DNA of 64,000 nucleotides from Hoeflea sp. GTDB lineage: Bacteria; Pseudomonadota; Alphaproteobacteria; Rhizobiales; Rhizobiaceae. Below the pieces are notes generated by a model, which was not told the origin of the DNA, made no database searches, and saw nothing but the letters and a program-made list of their open reading frames with translations. Position 1 is the stretch's first letter; every line of letters starts with the position of its first letter. The position numbers and the translations under genes were made by a program. Of this stretch, positions 7,649 to 16,703 are shown one piece after another. Location: the NCBI GenBank assembly GCA_019084245.1, contig JAHRFE010000027.1, forward strand, positions 248,001 to 312,000, read 5' to 3'.

Positions 7649-8812
7649 ATGGTCGCAGAAATGACCGCCTCCGGTTCGCGCATGCCCGTCAGGCAGGGTC
7701 CGAACTGGCGGACACGGCTGCAGGCCTGGCGCGCGCGCCAGGTGGCGCGGCCTGGATTTCGAAAATTTGTGCAATGGCTGCCGCTGTCGCGGAGCTATTC
7801 CCGGGCGCAGGAAGCAGATCTGTTTTCGCTGGTCACCGGCTTTGTCCAGAGCCAGATCCTGTTCACCACCGTGGAGACCGGCCTGCTTAAGGCGCTGGAG
7901 GCAGGGCCGGTCACGGTGTCCGACCTTGTCCGCGCCACGGGGCTCACCGAGGACCGGGTCAGGCGGCTGCTGCAGGCGGCGCAAGCTGTCAGGCTTGTGT
8001 CCGTGGGCGACGACGGCTTTGCCACGCTCGCCGATCAAGGTGCAGTTGTCCAAAGCGATCGGGGCATTCGCGCGATGATTCGCCACCACGCGCTTCTCTA
8101 CCGGGATCTCAGTGACCCGGTCGCCCTGTTCAACGGATCGCACACCGACACCGAGCTCAAGCGGCTGTGGTCCTACGCGGGCTCCGGCCGCGAATCATCG
8201 GTCAGGCCCGGTGACGCCGCGGCCTATTCGGCATTGATGGCGGCGAGCCAGTCGATGCTCGCCGACGAAATTCTCGATGCCTATGATTTCGGCCGTCACA
8301 CCAGGCTCCTCGATGTCGGCGGAGGCGAGGGCGCATTCATCACCGCAGTGAGCGCCCGTCATCCTGCGTTGACACTGTCGCTGTTCGATCTGCCGCCGGT
8401 GGCGGAGCGGGCGCGGCAGAGATTTGCCGGCGAGCCGCTGACCCAATGCCCGCATTGCCATGGCGGCAGTTTTCTCGATGATTCTCTGCCGCGCGGCCAT
8501 GATTGCGTCACCCTCGTCCGGGTGCTGTTCGATCACGAGGACGCCGTCGTTCTCAGGCTGTTGCGCAATGTCCGCGCCGCCATGGAGCCCGGCCAGACGC
8601 TGGTGATCGCCGAACCGATGGCGGGTGACGGGTCGCGCGGGCAACGGCTCTCGACCGCCTATTTCGGCATCTACGTCCTGGCAATGGGGTCGGGGCGTTG
8701 CCGCAGCCCCGCTGAAATCATTGCCCTGGCGCAGGCCGCTGGCTTCTCGAGTTTTGACATCCGCCCGTGCCGGTCGGCCCTGATGGCGACGCTGGTTGTC
8801 GCCCGTCCCTGA
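7649..8812 (+). CDS. crtF: Hydroxyneurosporene O-methyltransferase
   Basis: A 387-aa SAM-dependent methyltransferase that methylates the C-1 hydroxyl of hydroxy-carotenoids, yielding the methoxy group of spheroidene. The SAM-binding glycine motif LLDVGGGEGAFITAV lies around residues 220-235, followed by LSLFDLPPVAERAR; a winged-helix-like dimerisation domain precedes it (VSDLVRATGLTEDRVRRLL). The ATG at 7649, 4 nt after the crtE stop, was chosen over an in-frame ATG within crtE. It forms a crtEF unit. Confidence 0.94.
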   Translation: MVAEMTASGSRMPVRQGPNWRTRLQAWRARQVARPGFRKFVQWLPLSRSYSRAQEADLFSLVTGFVQSQILFTTVETGLLKALEAGPVTVSDLVRATGLTEDRVRRLLQAAQAVRLVSVGDDGFATLADQGAVVQSDRGIRAMIRHHALLYRDLSDPVALFNGSHTDTELKRLWSYAGSGRESSVRPGDAAAYSALMAASQSMLADEILDAYDFGRHTRLLDVGGGEGAFITAVSARHPALTLSLFDLPPVAERARQRFAGEPLTQCPHCHGGSFLDDSLPRGHDCVTLVRVLFDHEDAVVLRLLRNVRAAMEPGQTLVIAEPMAGDGSRGQRLSTAYFGIYVLAMGSGRCRSPAEIIALAQAAGFSSFDIRPCRSALMATLVVARP

Positions 8813-8830
8813 CATTTTCTCAGGCGGCAG

Positions 8831-8874
8831 TGTAAATAAAAGTTGACATATAAGGACGTAAAAATAATATTACA
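8831..8874 (+). promoter_or_regulatory. bchC promoter with overlapping PpsR-type sites
   Basis: A consensus-like sigma-70 promoter is visible: -35 TTGACA at 8843-8848 and -10 TAATAT at 8865-8870, with a 16-bp spacer. It is overlapped by one perfect PpsR/CrtJ site, TGT-N12-ACA at 8831-8848, and one degenerate site, CGT-N12-ACA at 8857-8874, again 26 bp centre to centre. This closely mirrors the characterised bchC promoter of Rhodobacter, where repressor binding blocks RNA polymerase. It probably drives bchCXYZ and, by read-through, puf. Confidence 0.8.
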
Positions 8875-8918
8875 GTTGGGAGGCAGCATCTTGCCTGAGT
8901 CAGGCTGGATCAAACCAC

Positions 8919-9863
8919 ATGCAGACACACGCAGTCGTATTTGAACAACCACAAAGGATCGGTCTTCGGCAGCTCGACGTCGCTGCACCGGGCGATGGCG
9001 ATGTGGTTGTCGAAACGATCTGGAGCGGCATTAGCGCCGGTACGGAGAAGCTGCTGTTTGAAGGTCGCATGCCCCAGTTTCCCGGAATGGGATACCCGCT
9101 TGTTCCCGGATATGAATCCGTTGGACGCGTGGTTTCGGCCGGCAGCGATTGCCCCGGCGACATCGAGGGCCGTCTGGTCTTTGTCCCCGGCGCGCGCGGC
9201 TATGAGGATGCCGCGGCGCTGTTCGGCGCCTCCGCTTCGCGGCTGGTCACGGCCAGTGACCGGGTGATTCCGATCGATGAGGATCTCGCCCGCGACGGAA
9301 CCCTGCTTTCACTTGCCGCCACCGCCTACCATGCGCTGACGCTGCCCGGCATGGCGCCACCCGACCTGGTCATCGGCCACGGCATTGTCGGTCGTTTGAC
9401 CGCACGTCTGATCATCGCCATGGGCAATCCTGCGCCGCATGTGTGGGAGATCAATCCTGCCCGCCGTCACGGCGCTGCGGGCTATGAGGTGACCACCGCG
9501 GAGGCCTGCGGAAACCGCAAATGGGCCTCCGTGCTCGACGCCAGCGGCGACCCTGACATTCTCGACAAGGCGATTGCAGTGCTCGCGCGCGGCGGGGAAA
9601 TCACCCTGGCCGGCTTCTACAGCGAGACCATGAGTTTCCGCTTCACGCCGGCCTTCATGCGCGAGGCGCATGTTCGCATCGCCGCCGAATTCAGGCCCGC
9701 CGATGTGCATGCGGTCCTTGATCTCCTGGCCCGTGGGCGTCTTTCGCTCGATGGCCTGATTACCCATTCAGCCAGTCCCGGAAACGCGGGGGCGGCCTAC
9801 CGGACTGCCTTCGGGGATCCGGACTGCCTGAAAATGATACTTGACTGGAGGGAACTGCAATGA
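8919..9863 (+). CDS. bchC: Bacteriochlorophyllide a dehydrogenase
   Basis: A 314-aa zinc-type medium-chain dehydrogenase-like protein that oxidises the 3-hydroxyethyl group of the chlorin to the 3-acetyl group of bacteriochlorophyllide a. The N-terminal GroES-like part (ISAGTEKLLFEGRMPQFPGM, PLVPGYESVGRVV) and a weak Rossmann segment (LVIGHGIVGRLTARLI) are seen. It starts at ATG 8919 behind the PpsR-regulated promoter and overlaps bchX by 4 nt (ATGA). Confidence 0.94.
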   Translation: MQTHAVVFEQPQRIGLRQLDVAAPGDGDVVVETIWSGISAGTEKLLFEGRMPQFPGMGYPLVPGYESVGRVVSAGSDCPGDIEGRLVFVPGARGYEDAAALFGASASRLVTASDRVIPIDEDLARDGTLLSLAATAYHALTLPGMAPPDLVIGHGIVGRLTARLIIAMGNPAPHVWEINPARRHGAAGYEVTTAEACGNRKWASVLDASGDPDILDKAIAVLARGGEITLAGFYSETMSFRFTPAFMREAHVRIAAEFRPADVHAVLDLLARGRLSLDGLITHSASPGNAGAAYRTAFGDPDCLKMILDWRELQ

Positions 9864-10867
9864 CTGAGGGCTACAGCGGCAACGCCACGGACCGGATTCA
9901 CGACCTCCTGCGCGAGGAGGCCGCGATTGAACCGGACCAGGTCCACACCGGCCCGGTCAAGAAAGACACCCAGATCATTGCCATCTACGGCAAGGGCGGC
10001 ATCGGCAAATCCTTCACGCTCGCCAACCTCTCCTGCATGATGGCCCAGCTTGGCAAGAAGGTTCTGCTGATCGGCTGCGATCCGAAGAGCGACACCACCT
10101 CGCTGTTATTTGGCGGCCGCGCCTGCCCGACCATCATCGAGACGTCTTCCAAGATGAAGGCAGCCGGCGCTGAACTGAAGATTTCCGATGTATGCTTCAA
10201 GCGCGACGGCGTCTTCGCCATGGAACTCGGCGGACCCGAGGTCGGCCGCGGGTGCGGCGGGCGCGGCATCATCCACGGCTTCGAGACGCTCGAGAAACTG
10301 GGCTTCCACGACTGGGATTTCGACTACGTGCTGCTCGACTTCCTGGGCGACGTGGTCTGCGGCGGCTTCGGCCTGCCGATTGCCCGCGACATGTGCCAGA
10401 AGGTGGTGGTCGTCGGCTCCAACGATCTGCAGTCGCTCTATGTCGCCAACAATGTCTGCTCGGCGGTGCAGTATTTCCGCAAGCTCGGCGGCAATGTCGG
10501 CGTCGCCGGCATGGTCATCAACAAGGATGACGGCTCGGGCGAGGCGGCCGCCTTCGCCAAGGCTGTCGGCATTCCTGTGCTGGCCGCGATCCCGCAGGAT
10601 GACGATATCCGCAAGAAGAGCGCCAACTACCAGATCATCGGCCATCCGGACAACCGTTGGGGCCCGCTGTTTGAAACGCTCGCCACCAATCTCGGCCTGG
10701 CGCCGCCGGTCCTGCCCGAACCGCTCGACCAGGACGGGCTGATCAACCTGTTCGATGCCAGCGACACCGGCGGCGATTACGTGCTCGTGCCGGCGCAGCC
10801 GGAAGACATGTGCCCGGCCGCAGCGCTCGCGCGTCCGTCCCTCGAAGTCGTCTACGACACGGTGTGA
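9860..10867 (+). CDS. bchX: Chlorophyllide a reductase iron protein
   Basis: A 335-aa NifH-like ATPase that donates electrons to BchY-BchZ for reduction of chlorophyllide ring B, the step separating bacteriochlorophyll from chlorophyll. The P-loop is [17 protein letters not shown]. The two Cys that bridge the 4Fe-4S cluster between subunits lie in GRGCGGRGI and [11 protein letters not shown]. Length and motifs are normal for BchX, and the longer N-terminus distinguishes it from BchL. It overlaps bchC by 4 nt. Confidence 0.96.
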   Translation: MTEGYSGNATDRIHDLLREEAAIEPDQVHTGPVKKDTQIIAIYGKGGIGKSFTLANLSCMMAQLGKKVLLIGCDPKSDTTSLLFGGRACPTIIETSSKMKAAGAELKISDVCFKRDGVFAMELGGPEVGRGCGGRGIIHGFETLEKLGFHDWDFDYVLLDFLGDVVCGGFGLPIARDMCQKVVVVGSNDLQSLYVANNVCSAVQYFRKLGGNVGVAGMVINKDDGSGEAAAFAKAVGIPVLAAIPQDDDIRKKSANYQIIGHPDNRWGPLFETLATNLGLAPPVLPEPLDQDGLINLFDASDTGGDYVLVPAQPEDMCPAAALARPSLEVVYDTV

Positions 10868-10869
10868 TC

Positions 10870-12414
10870 ATGGATGATTTTTCCCCCACTCGCGAAGACC
10901 TTGCCCCGACGCCGGCCGACAGTGCTGCCGCCGAAGGCATGTCCTGCGCATCGGGCGCGGAGAAAATGAAGGCGCAGGCCATGGCTTCGGGCAAGTCCGA
11001 GTTGATGGCGCAATTGGAGGCGGATTACCCCAAGGGACCCCATGACCAGCCGCAATCCATGTGCCCTGCCTTTGGCTCGCTTCGGGTAGGGCTTCGCATG
11101 CGCCGGGTCGGCACCATCCTGTCGGGCTCTGCCTGCTGCGTGTACGGTCTGACCTTCACCTCGCATTTCTATGGCGCCAAGCGCTCGGTCGGCTATGTCC
11201 CGTTCAATTCGGAATCGCTGGTCACCGGCAAGCTCTACGAGGATATCCGCGACGCCGTCCACGAGATGGCCGATCCCAAGGCCTATGACGCCATCGTCGT
11301 CACCAGCCTCTGCGTTCCCACCGCGTCGGGCGTGCCGCTGCAGATGTTGCCCAAGCAGATCAACGGCGTGCGCATCGTGGGCATTGACGTACCCGGCTTT
11401 GGCGTACCGACCCATGCCGAGGCCAAGGACGTGCTGTCTGCCGCCATGCTCAACTATGCCCATGGCGAAGCTGAGAGCGGTCCGGTCCAGGCGCCGCGCG
11501 GCGGCATCGAGGAGCGTCCGTCGGTCACCCTTCTGGGCGAAATGTTCCCCGCCGACCCGATGATGATCGCCGCCATGCTGGAGCCGATGGGCCTGGCCGC
11601 GGGACCGGTGGTGCCGGTGCGCGAATGGCGCGAGCTCTACGCCGCACTCGATTGCGCCGCGGTTGCCGCGATCCATCCCTTCTACACCGCCTCCGTACGG
11701 GCGTTCCGTTCAGCCGGGCGCAAGGTCATCGGTTCCGCGCCGGTTGGCTTCGAGGGCACCGATGCCTGGCTGCAGGCGATCGGCGACGGCTGCAACGTGC
11801 CGCAGGCGAAGATCGACGCCGCCCGCAACGCCTTTGGTGGCGCCATCCGCGGCGCACTTGCCGCAAACCGCATCAACGGCCGCATCACGCTGTCGGGCTA
11901 TGAAGGATCCGAGCTGATCGTCGCGCGCCTGCTGGTCGAAAGCGGCGCGGATCTCAGATATGTCGGCACCGCCTGCCCGAAGACAGAGTTCTCGACGCTC
12001 GACGCCGAGTGGCTCGAGGCCAGGGGCGTCAGGGTCAACTACCGCGCCTCGCTGGAGCAGGATCTTGCGGCGATGGCCGAATTCCAGCCCGATCTCGCCA
12101 TTGGGACCACCCCCGTGGTGCAGAAGGCCAAGGAGAACGGCACGCCGTCGCTCTACTTCACCAATTTGATTTCGGCGCGCCCGCTGATGGGGCCTGCCGG
12201 CGCCGGTTCGCTCGCCACTGTGGTCAACGCGGCCATCGCCAACAAGCCGCGCTTTGACCGGATGCGGGAATTCTTCGGCGAAGTCGGCAAGGGCGACAAT
12301 GCCGGCGTCTGGGAAAACACGCCGGTTCACGACCAGGCCTTCCGCAAAAAATTCGCCGCCAAGGCGGCTGCCTCGAAGAATGCCGTGGATTCCGGGGAGG
12401 CGATTGGCTCATGA
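10870..12414 (+). CDS. bchY: Chlorophyllide a reductase subunit Y
   Basis: A 514-aa NifD-like catalytic subunit of chlorophyllide reductase, working with BchX and BchZ. Cluster-ligating Cys candidates are in [20 protein letters not shown] and [10 protein letters not shown]. The frame is open from 10810, but the ATG at 10870 comes 2 nt after the bchX stop and gives the family's N-terminus. The start region encodes a low-complexity Ala/Pro/Glu leader (first about 50 residues) before the conserved core. It overlaps bchZ by 4 nt. Confidence 0.95.
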   Translation: MDDFSPTREDLAPTPADSAAAEGMSCASGAEKMKAQAMASGKSELMAQLEADYPKGPHDQPQSMCPAFGSLRVGLRMRRVGTILSGSACCVYGLTFTSHFYGAKRSVGYVPFNSESLVTGKLYEDIRDAVHEMADPKAYDAIVVTSLCVPTASGVPLQMLPKQINGVRIVGIDVPGFGVPTHAEAKDVLSAAMLNYAHGEAESGPVQAPRGGIEERPSVTLLGEMFPADPMMIAAMLEPMGLAAGPVVPVREWRELYAALDCAAVAAIHPFYTASVRAFRSAGRKVIGSAPVGFEGTDAWLQAIGDGCNVPQAKIDAARNAFGGAIRGALAANRINGRITLSGYEGSELIVARLLVESGADLRYVGTACPKTEFSTLDAEWLEARGVRVNYRASLEQDLAAMAEFQPDLAIGTTPVVQKAKENGTPSLYFTNLISARPLMGPAGAGSLATVVNAAIANKPRFDRMREFFGEVGKGDNAGVWENTPVHDQAFRKKFAAKAAASKNAVDSGEAIGS

Positions 12415-13871
12415 CGCTGATCATCGACCATGACAGGGCAGGGGGCTATTGGGGCTCGGTCTATGTCTTCACCGCCATCAAGGGCATGCAGGTGATCATC
12501 GACGGACCGGTCGGCTGCGAAAACCTGCCGGTGACATCGGTGCTGCATTACACCGACGCGCTGCCGCCGCATGAGCTGCCGATCGTCGTAACCGGTCTCG
12601 GCGAGGAAGAACTGGGCCAGCACGGCACCGAAGCGGCGATGAAACGCGCCCGCTCCGTGCTCGATCCCGATCTGCCTGCGGTTGTCGTCACCGGCTCCAT
12701 TGCCGAGATGATCGGTGGCGGCGTGACGCCGGAAGGCATGAATATCCAGCGCTTCCTGCCGCGCACCATCGACGAGGACCAGTGGCAGTCCGCCGACCGG
12801 GCGATGAAGTGGCTGTGGACGGAATACGGCCCGAAGAAGGGCAAGATCCGTCCCCCCAAGGCGCGCAAGGACGGCGCCAAGCCCAAGGTCAACATCATCG
12901 GCCCGATCTACGGCACGTTCAACCAGCCGTCTGACCTGGCTGAAATCCGTCGCTTGATCGAGGGCATCGGCGCCGAGGTCAACATGAGTTTTCCGCTGGG
13001 CAGCCATCTGGCCGACGTGCCGCAGCTTGCCGATGCGGAGGCCAATGTCTGCCTCTACCGCGAGTTCGGCAGGTTGTTGTGCGAGGCGCTCGACCGGCCC
13101 TATCTGCAGGCGCCGATCGGCATCCATTCGACCACCGCCTTCTTGCGCTCGCTGGGCGAGATGCTCGGGCTCGACCCCGAACCCTTCATCAAGCGCGAAA
13201 AGCACACCACGCTCAAGCCGATGTGGGACCTGTGGCGCTCGGTCACCCAGGATTTCTTCGCCACCGCCGGCTACGCCATCGTCGCGGGCGAGACCTACGA
13301 GCGCGGCATCCGCAATTTCCTCACCGAGGAGATGGGCATGCCCTGCACCTTCTCGGTGCAGCGCGTGGCCGGCAAGAAGACCGACAACCAGGCGATCCGC
13401 CAGATGATCAAGGACAAGCCGCCGCTGGTCATGTTCGGTTCCTACAATGAGCGCATGTATCTGGCCGAGGCCGGCGCGCGGGCGATCTACATCCCCGTCT
13501 CCTTCCCCGGCGCCATCATCCGCCGCCACACCGGTACGCCGGTGATGGGCTATTCTGGCGCCTCGTGGCTCATTCAGGAAGTCTGCAACGCGCTGTTTGA
13601 CGCGCTGTTTTCGATCCTGCCGCTGGCCACCGACATGGACGCCGTCGAGGCCACACCGGCAAAGAACCGGGGCGAACTGCCCTGGGCGCCGGAAGCCAAG
13701 GCGAAGCTCGATCACGCCATCGGCCTTGAGCCGGTGCTCGTCAGAATTTCCGCCGCCAAGCGGCTGCGCGATGCCTCCGAACAGGAAGCGCGCGCCCGCG
13801 GCAGCGCAATCGTCAACCAATCAGACGTGGATTTGGCCAGCCAGGCGCTCAGGCGCGGGCGAGCCGCATAA
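12411..13871 (+). CDS. bchZ: Chlorophyllide a reductase subunit Z
   Basis: A 486-aa NifK-like partner of BchY. The conserved opening [20 protein letters not shown] and [17 protein letters not shown] is typical of BchZ. It starts at an ATGA overlap with bchY. It is followed after 36 nt by pufQ; in Rhodobacter the 3' part of bchZ carries puf promoter sequences, but I could not identify a clear promoter here. Confidence 0.95.
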   Translation: MTLIIDHDRAGGYWGSVYVFTAIKGMQVIIDGPVGCENLPVTSVLHYTDALPPHELPIVVTGLGEEELGQHGTEAAMKRARSVLDPDLPAVVVTGSIAEMIGGGVTPEGMNIQRFLPRTIDEDQWQSADRAMKWLWTEYGPKKGKIRPPKARKDGAKPKVNIIGPIYGTFNQPSDLAEIRRLIEGIGAEVNMSFPLGSHLADVPQLADAEANVCLYREFGRLLCEALDRPYLQAPIGIHSTTAFLRSLGEMLGLDPEPFIKREKHTTLKPMWDLWRSVTQDFFATAGYAIVAGETYERGIRNFLTEEMGMPCTFSVQRVAGKKTDNQAIRQMIKDKPPLVMFGSYNERMYLAEAGARAIYIPVSFPGAIIRRHTGTPVMGYSGASWLIQEVCNALFDALFSILPLATDMDAVEATPAKNRGELPWAPEAKAKLDHAIGLEPVLVRISAAKRLRDASEQEARARGSAIVNQSDVDLASQALRRGRAA

Positions 13872-13907
13872 CGCGCCGGGATGCCCCCGGCGGAAAGGGA
13901 GAATGCG

Positions 13908-14144
13908 ATGACAGTGACAGTGCATAACAGGGAAAGGCAGGCAGCCCGCGGGCAGTCGAGGACCGACCGGGTTGAATACTGGCTGCTGGTCGCCATCGCC
14001 TTCGTCATCTGTTTCGCCATGGCGGGGACATCTCGCGCGGTTGCGGCGTTTCGCGGCAAATCCGTCGACAGCCATGGCCAATCGGTCTTTGCGGAGGCGC
14101 GTGCATCGGCGCACGCCACCGCGGGTTACGTCTTCCTGGCCTAG
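13908..14144 (+). CDS. pufQ: PufQ, bacteriochlorophyll/puf assembly factor
   Basis: A 78-aa protein with one hydrophobic segment (WLLVAIAFVICFAMAG), sitting between bchZ and pufB exactly where pufQ lies in other clusters. The sequence is short and poorly conserved, so position, size and the basic-then-hydrophobic layout carry the assignment. The ATG at 13908 has AAAGGGAG about 7 nt upstream; an earlier in-frame ATG at 13881 lacks this. PufQ is thought to help deliver pigment during light-harvesting/reaction-centre assembly. Confidence 0.78.
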   Translation: MTVTVHNRERQAARGQSRTDRVEYWLLVAIAFVICFAMAGTSRAVAAFRGKSVDSHGQSVFAEARASAHATAGYVFLA

Positions 14145-14286
14145 TGGTGCGATCCCGACAGATGGGAACCATCTGTTTCGGTCAGACCGCTAGCCCAAAC
14201 GTCTTTGCCGGAGTCCAAATCCGGCATTAACCGCCGAAGCCGCCTGTTCCAGGCGTCAGAGGCACCCGGCTGCGGGGCACCGCAGC
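14141..14286 (+). other. Cluster of RNA hairpins between pufQ and pufB
   Basis: Three consecutive stem-loops fill the 165-nt leader of pufBA. (1) A long imperfect stem spans 14141-14193, with a CAGATGG-gaa-CCATCTG core at 14159-14175 and outer CTAG/CTAG arms. (2) GCCGGA-N7-TCCGGC spans 14207-14225. (3) A perfect 7-bp GCTGCGG-GGCA-CCGCAGC spans 14269-14286, just 5' of the pufB ribosome-binding site. In Rhodobacter, hairpins in puf mRNA set segmental decay and the LH1:RC ratio. A similar role here is inferred. Confidence 0.55.
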
Positions 14287-14309
14287 GCTTGTGACTAGGA
14301 GGTACTTCA

Positions 14310-14531
14310 ATGTCCAGTCCAAACACCGTTTCGCTTTCGGGAATGACCGAGGGTGAAGCTCAAGAGTTCCACTCGTACTACCTCCAGGGGATGATTGCAT
14401 TCGTGGCTGTCGCCGTCGTTGCGCATATTCTCGCCTGGTTCTGGCGCCCGTGGATCCCCGGTCCGGAAGGCTACGCTTCGTTTGAAGGCGTTGGCCAGAC
14501 CGTATCGGCATTCCTGCCAATGCTCACGTAA
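14310..14531 (+). CDS. pufB: LH1 antenna beta polypeptide with C-terminal extension
   Basis: A 73-aa light-harvesting 1 beta chain. The bacteriochlorophyll-ligating His39 lies in [13 protein letters not shown] and the second conserved His21, 18 residues earlier, in [10 protein letters not shown]. The usual beta polypeptide ends at about Trp48; here 25 further residues follow ([10 protein letters not shown]...SAFLPMLT). A strong AGGAGG lies at about 14297-14302 before ATG 14310, expected for a highly translated antenna gene. pufA follows 12 nt later. Confidence 0.93.
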   Translation: MSSPNTVSLSGMTEGEAQEFHSYYLQGMIAFVAVAVVAHILAWFWRPWIPGPEGYASFEGVGQTVSAFLPMLT

Positions 14532-14543
14532 AGGAGAAGCGAA

Positions 14544-14744
14544 ATGTGGAGAATCTGGATGCTCTTCGACCCGCGTAAAACGCTGGTTGTTCAAGGTGTT
14601 TTCCTGTTCGCGCTGGCTGTGATGATTCATCTCGTCCTGCTCAGCACGTCTCGCTTCAACTGGCTCGAAGGCGCACCGGTCGTGACCGGCGCCCTCGACC
14701 CGTCGACGGGCATCATGGGGCTCATCCCCATGATGATTGGCTAA
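14544..14744 (+). CDS. pufA: LH1 antenna alpha polypeptide
   Basis: A 66-aa LH1 alpha chain. It has the conserved N-terminal [13 protein letters not shown], a single membrane span, His29 (VMIHLVLL) as bacteriochlorophyll ligand, and Trp40 in RFNWLEG, which hydrogen-bonds the pigment acetyl group. AAAGGAG precedes the ATG. The C-terminal tail (about 25 residues after Trp40) is within the range of alpha polypeptides. Confidence 0.95.
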   Translation: MWRIWMLFDPRKTLVVQGVFLFALAVMIHLVLLSTSRFNWLEGAPVVTGALDPSTGIMGLIPMMIG

Positions 14745-14758
14745 ACGCTGACAAGAAT

Positions 14759-14800
14759 GACTGCGGGCGGGGCACTGGCTCCCGCCAGCCGCCCGCGGTC
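14759..14800 (+). other. Intercistronic stem-loop between pufA and pufL
   Basis: GACTGCGGGCGG (14759-14770) pairs with CCGCCCGCGGTC (14789-14800) over 12 bp with one G-U. The 18-nt loop contains a further TGGC/GCCA stem. The stem is not followed by a T-run, so it is more likely an mRNA-stabilising element protecting pufBA from 3' decay, as known for the Rhodobacter pufA-pufL hairpin, than a full terminator. Confidence 0.75.
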
Positions 14801-14874
14801 GAATTCTGGAACGGGCAAAACCCGGAACGGGGTCGCGTGAATTCACCGCGATCAGACGGGGTTGGAGACAAGCC

Positions 14875-15720
14875 ATGGCGCTGCTCAGTTTTGAAAGAAA
14901 ATACCGCGTTCGCGGTGGCACCCTGATAGGCGGTGACCTGTTCGACTTTTGGGTCGGACCATTTTATGTAGGTTTTTTTGGCGTCACCACGGCATTCTTC
15001 GCGGGGCTTGGAACCGCCCTCATGGCCTATGGCGCGGCGCTCGGGCCAACCTGGAACATCTGGCGCATCTCGATTGCGCCGCCGGACCTGAGCTACGGGC
15101 TCGGCCTGGCGCCTCTGGCGGAAGGCGGGCTATGGCAGGTGATCACCATCTGCGCGATCGGGGCCTTCGTGTCCTGGGCGCTGCGCGAGGTGGAAATCTG
15201 CCGCAAGCTCGGAATCGGCTATCATGTCCCCTTCGCCTTCGGTGTCGCGATCTTCGCCTATGTCACGCTGGTCGTGTTCCGGCCGATGCTGCTCGGCGCC
15301 TGGGGACACGGTTTCCCCTATGGCATCTTCAGCCATCTCGATTGGGTGTCGAACGTCGGATACCAGTATCTGCACTTCCACTACAATCCGGCGCACATGC
15401 TCGCGGTGTCACTGTTTTTCACCACCACGCTGGCCCTGTCGCTGCATGGCGGTCTCATCCTCTCGGCCGCCAATCCGGGCCGCGACGGCACACTTCGCAA
15501 CAACCCCAGCGAGGTCAAGACTCCGGAACATGAAGACACCTTCTTCCGGGACATCATCGGGTATTCCGTCGGAACGCTCGGCATTCACCGCCTTGGCCTG
15601 GTGCTGGCCCTGAATGCGGGATTCTGGAGTGCGGTGTGCATCATCATCAGTGGTCCGCTCTGGAACCAGGGCTGGCCGGAATGGTGGAACTGGTGGCTCG
15701 ATCTGCCGGTCTGGCGCTGA
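14875..15720 (+). CDS. pufL: Photosynthetic reaction centre L subunit
   Basis: A 281-aa five-helix membrane protein that, with PufM, binds the special pair, accessory bacteriochlorophylls, bacteriopheophytins and quinones. Conserved features include the N-terminal [27 protein letters not shown] and His ligands in [12 protein letters not shown] (special-pair His region) and LSLHGGLIL. Length is typical. The ATG at 14875 has GGAG 10 nt upstream. Confidence 0.97.
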   Translation: MALLSFERKYRVRGGTLIGGDLFDFWVGPFYVGFFGVTTAFFAGLGTALMAYGAALGPTWNIWRISIAPPDLSYGLGLAPLAEGGLWQVITICAIGAFVSWALREVEICRKLGIGYHVPFAFGVAIFAYVTLVVFRPMLLGAWGHGFPYGIFSHLDWVSNVGYQYLHFHYNPAHMLAVSLFFTTTLALSLHGGLILSAANPGRDGTLRNNPSEVKTPEHEDTFFRDIIGYSVGTLGIHRLGLVLALNAGFWSAVCIIISGPLWNQGWPEWWNWWLDLPVWR

Positions 15721-15733
15721 AAGGGATCTGATC

Positions 15734-16699
15734 ATGCAATATCAAAACATCTTTACCCAAATCCAGGTCCGCGGACCTGTGGAAGCCGGGATCCCGTTAC
15801 CACGCGGTGACGACGAGCGCGTCGGAACTCCGTCTTACAACTGGCTGGCCGGCTGGTTCGGCAACGCCCAGATCGGTCCCATTTATCTCGGGTTTCTGGG
15901 CACGGCCGCACTCATAAGCGGAACCATCTGGTTTGTCATCGTCGGGTTCAACATGCTGGCGTCCGTCGGTTGGGATCCGATCCAGTTCATCCGTCAGCTG
16001 TTCTGGCTGGCGCTTGAGCCGCCGCCGGCGAAATACGGCCTGTCGATCGTGCCGCCTCTCAACGAGGGAGGCTGGTACATCATCTCGAGCGTTTTCCTGC
16101 TGGCCGCCGTGCTGTTGTGGTGGGCGCGCATCTATGTCCGGGCGCGGGCGCTCGGCCTCGGCACCCACGTCTTCTGGGCCTTTGGCGCAGCGATCTGGCT
16201 GTTCCTGGTGCTCGGCCTGTTCCGGCCTATCCTGATGGGTTCCTGGGCGGAAGCCGTGCCCTATGGCATCTTTCCGCACCTCGACTGGACCGCGGCGTTT
16301 TCGATCCGCTACGGCAATCTCTATTACAACCCGTTTCACTGTCTCTCGATTGTCTTCCTTTACGGATCGGTGCTGCTGTTTGCCATGCACGGCGCAACCA
16401 TCCTCGCCGTCACCCGCTATGGCGGCGAGCGCGAGCTGGAGCAGATCACCGATCGCGGCACCGCGTCCGAACGCGCAGCGCTGTTCTGGAGATGGACCAT
16501 GGGTTTCAACGCCACCATGGAGTCGATTCACCGTTGGGCATGGTGGTTCGCCGTTCTCACGCCGATCACGGGTGGAATCGGGATTCTGCTGACCGGGACC
16601 GTGGTCGACAACTGGTACCTGTGGGGCATGAAACACGGCATTGTCGCGCCGGTGCCCGACATGTGGCCAACCGTCGTCGATCCGGCTCTAGGGGGATAA
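15734..16699 (+). CDS. pufM: Photosynthetic reaction centre M subunit
   Basis: A 321-aa partner of PufL. Conserved elements are [13 protein letters not shown] at the N-terminus, [10 protein letters not shown] and [11 protein letters not shown] with the special-pair and iron ligands, and [15 protein letters not shown] with the His that binds the non-heme iron. The frame stays open within pufL from 15614, but ATG 15734, 13 nt after the pufL stop with AAGGGAT upstream, gives the normal N-terminus. Confidence 0.97.
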   Translation: MQYQNIFTQIQVRGPVEAGIPLPRGDDERVGTPSYNWLAGWFGNAQIGPIYLGFLGTAALISGTIWFVIVGFNMLASVGWDPIQFIRQLFWLALEPPPAKYGLSIVPPLNEGGWYIISSVFLLAAVLLWWARIYVRARALGLGTHVFWAFGAAIWLFLVLGLFRPILMGSWAEAVPYGIFPHLDWTAAFSIRYGNLYYNPFHCLSIVFLYGSVLLFAMHGATILAVTRYGGERELEQITDRGTASERAALFWRWTMGFNATMESIHRWAWWFAVLTPITGGIGILLTGTVVDNWYLWGMKHGIVAPVPDMWPTVVDPALGG

Positions 16700-16703
16700 G
16701 ACC

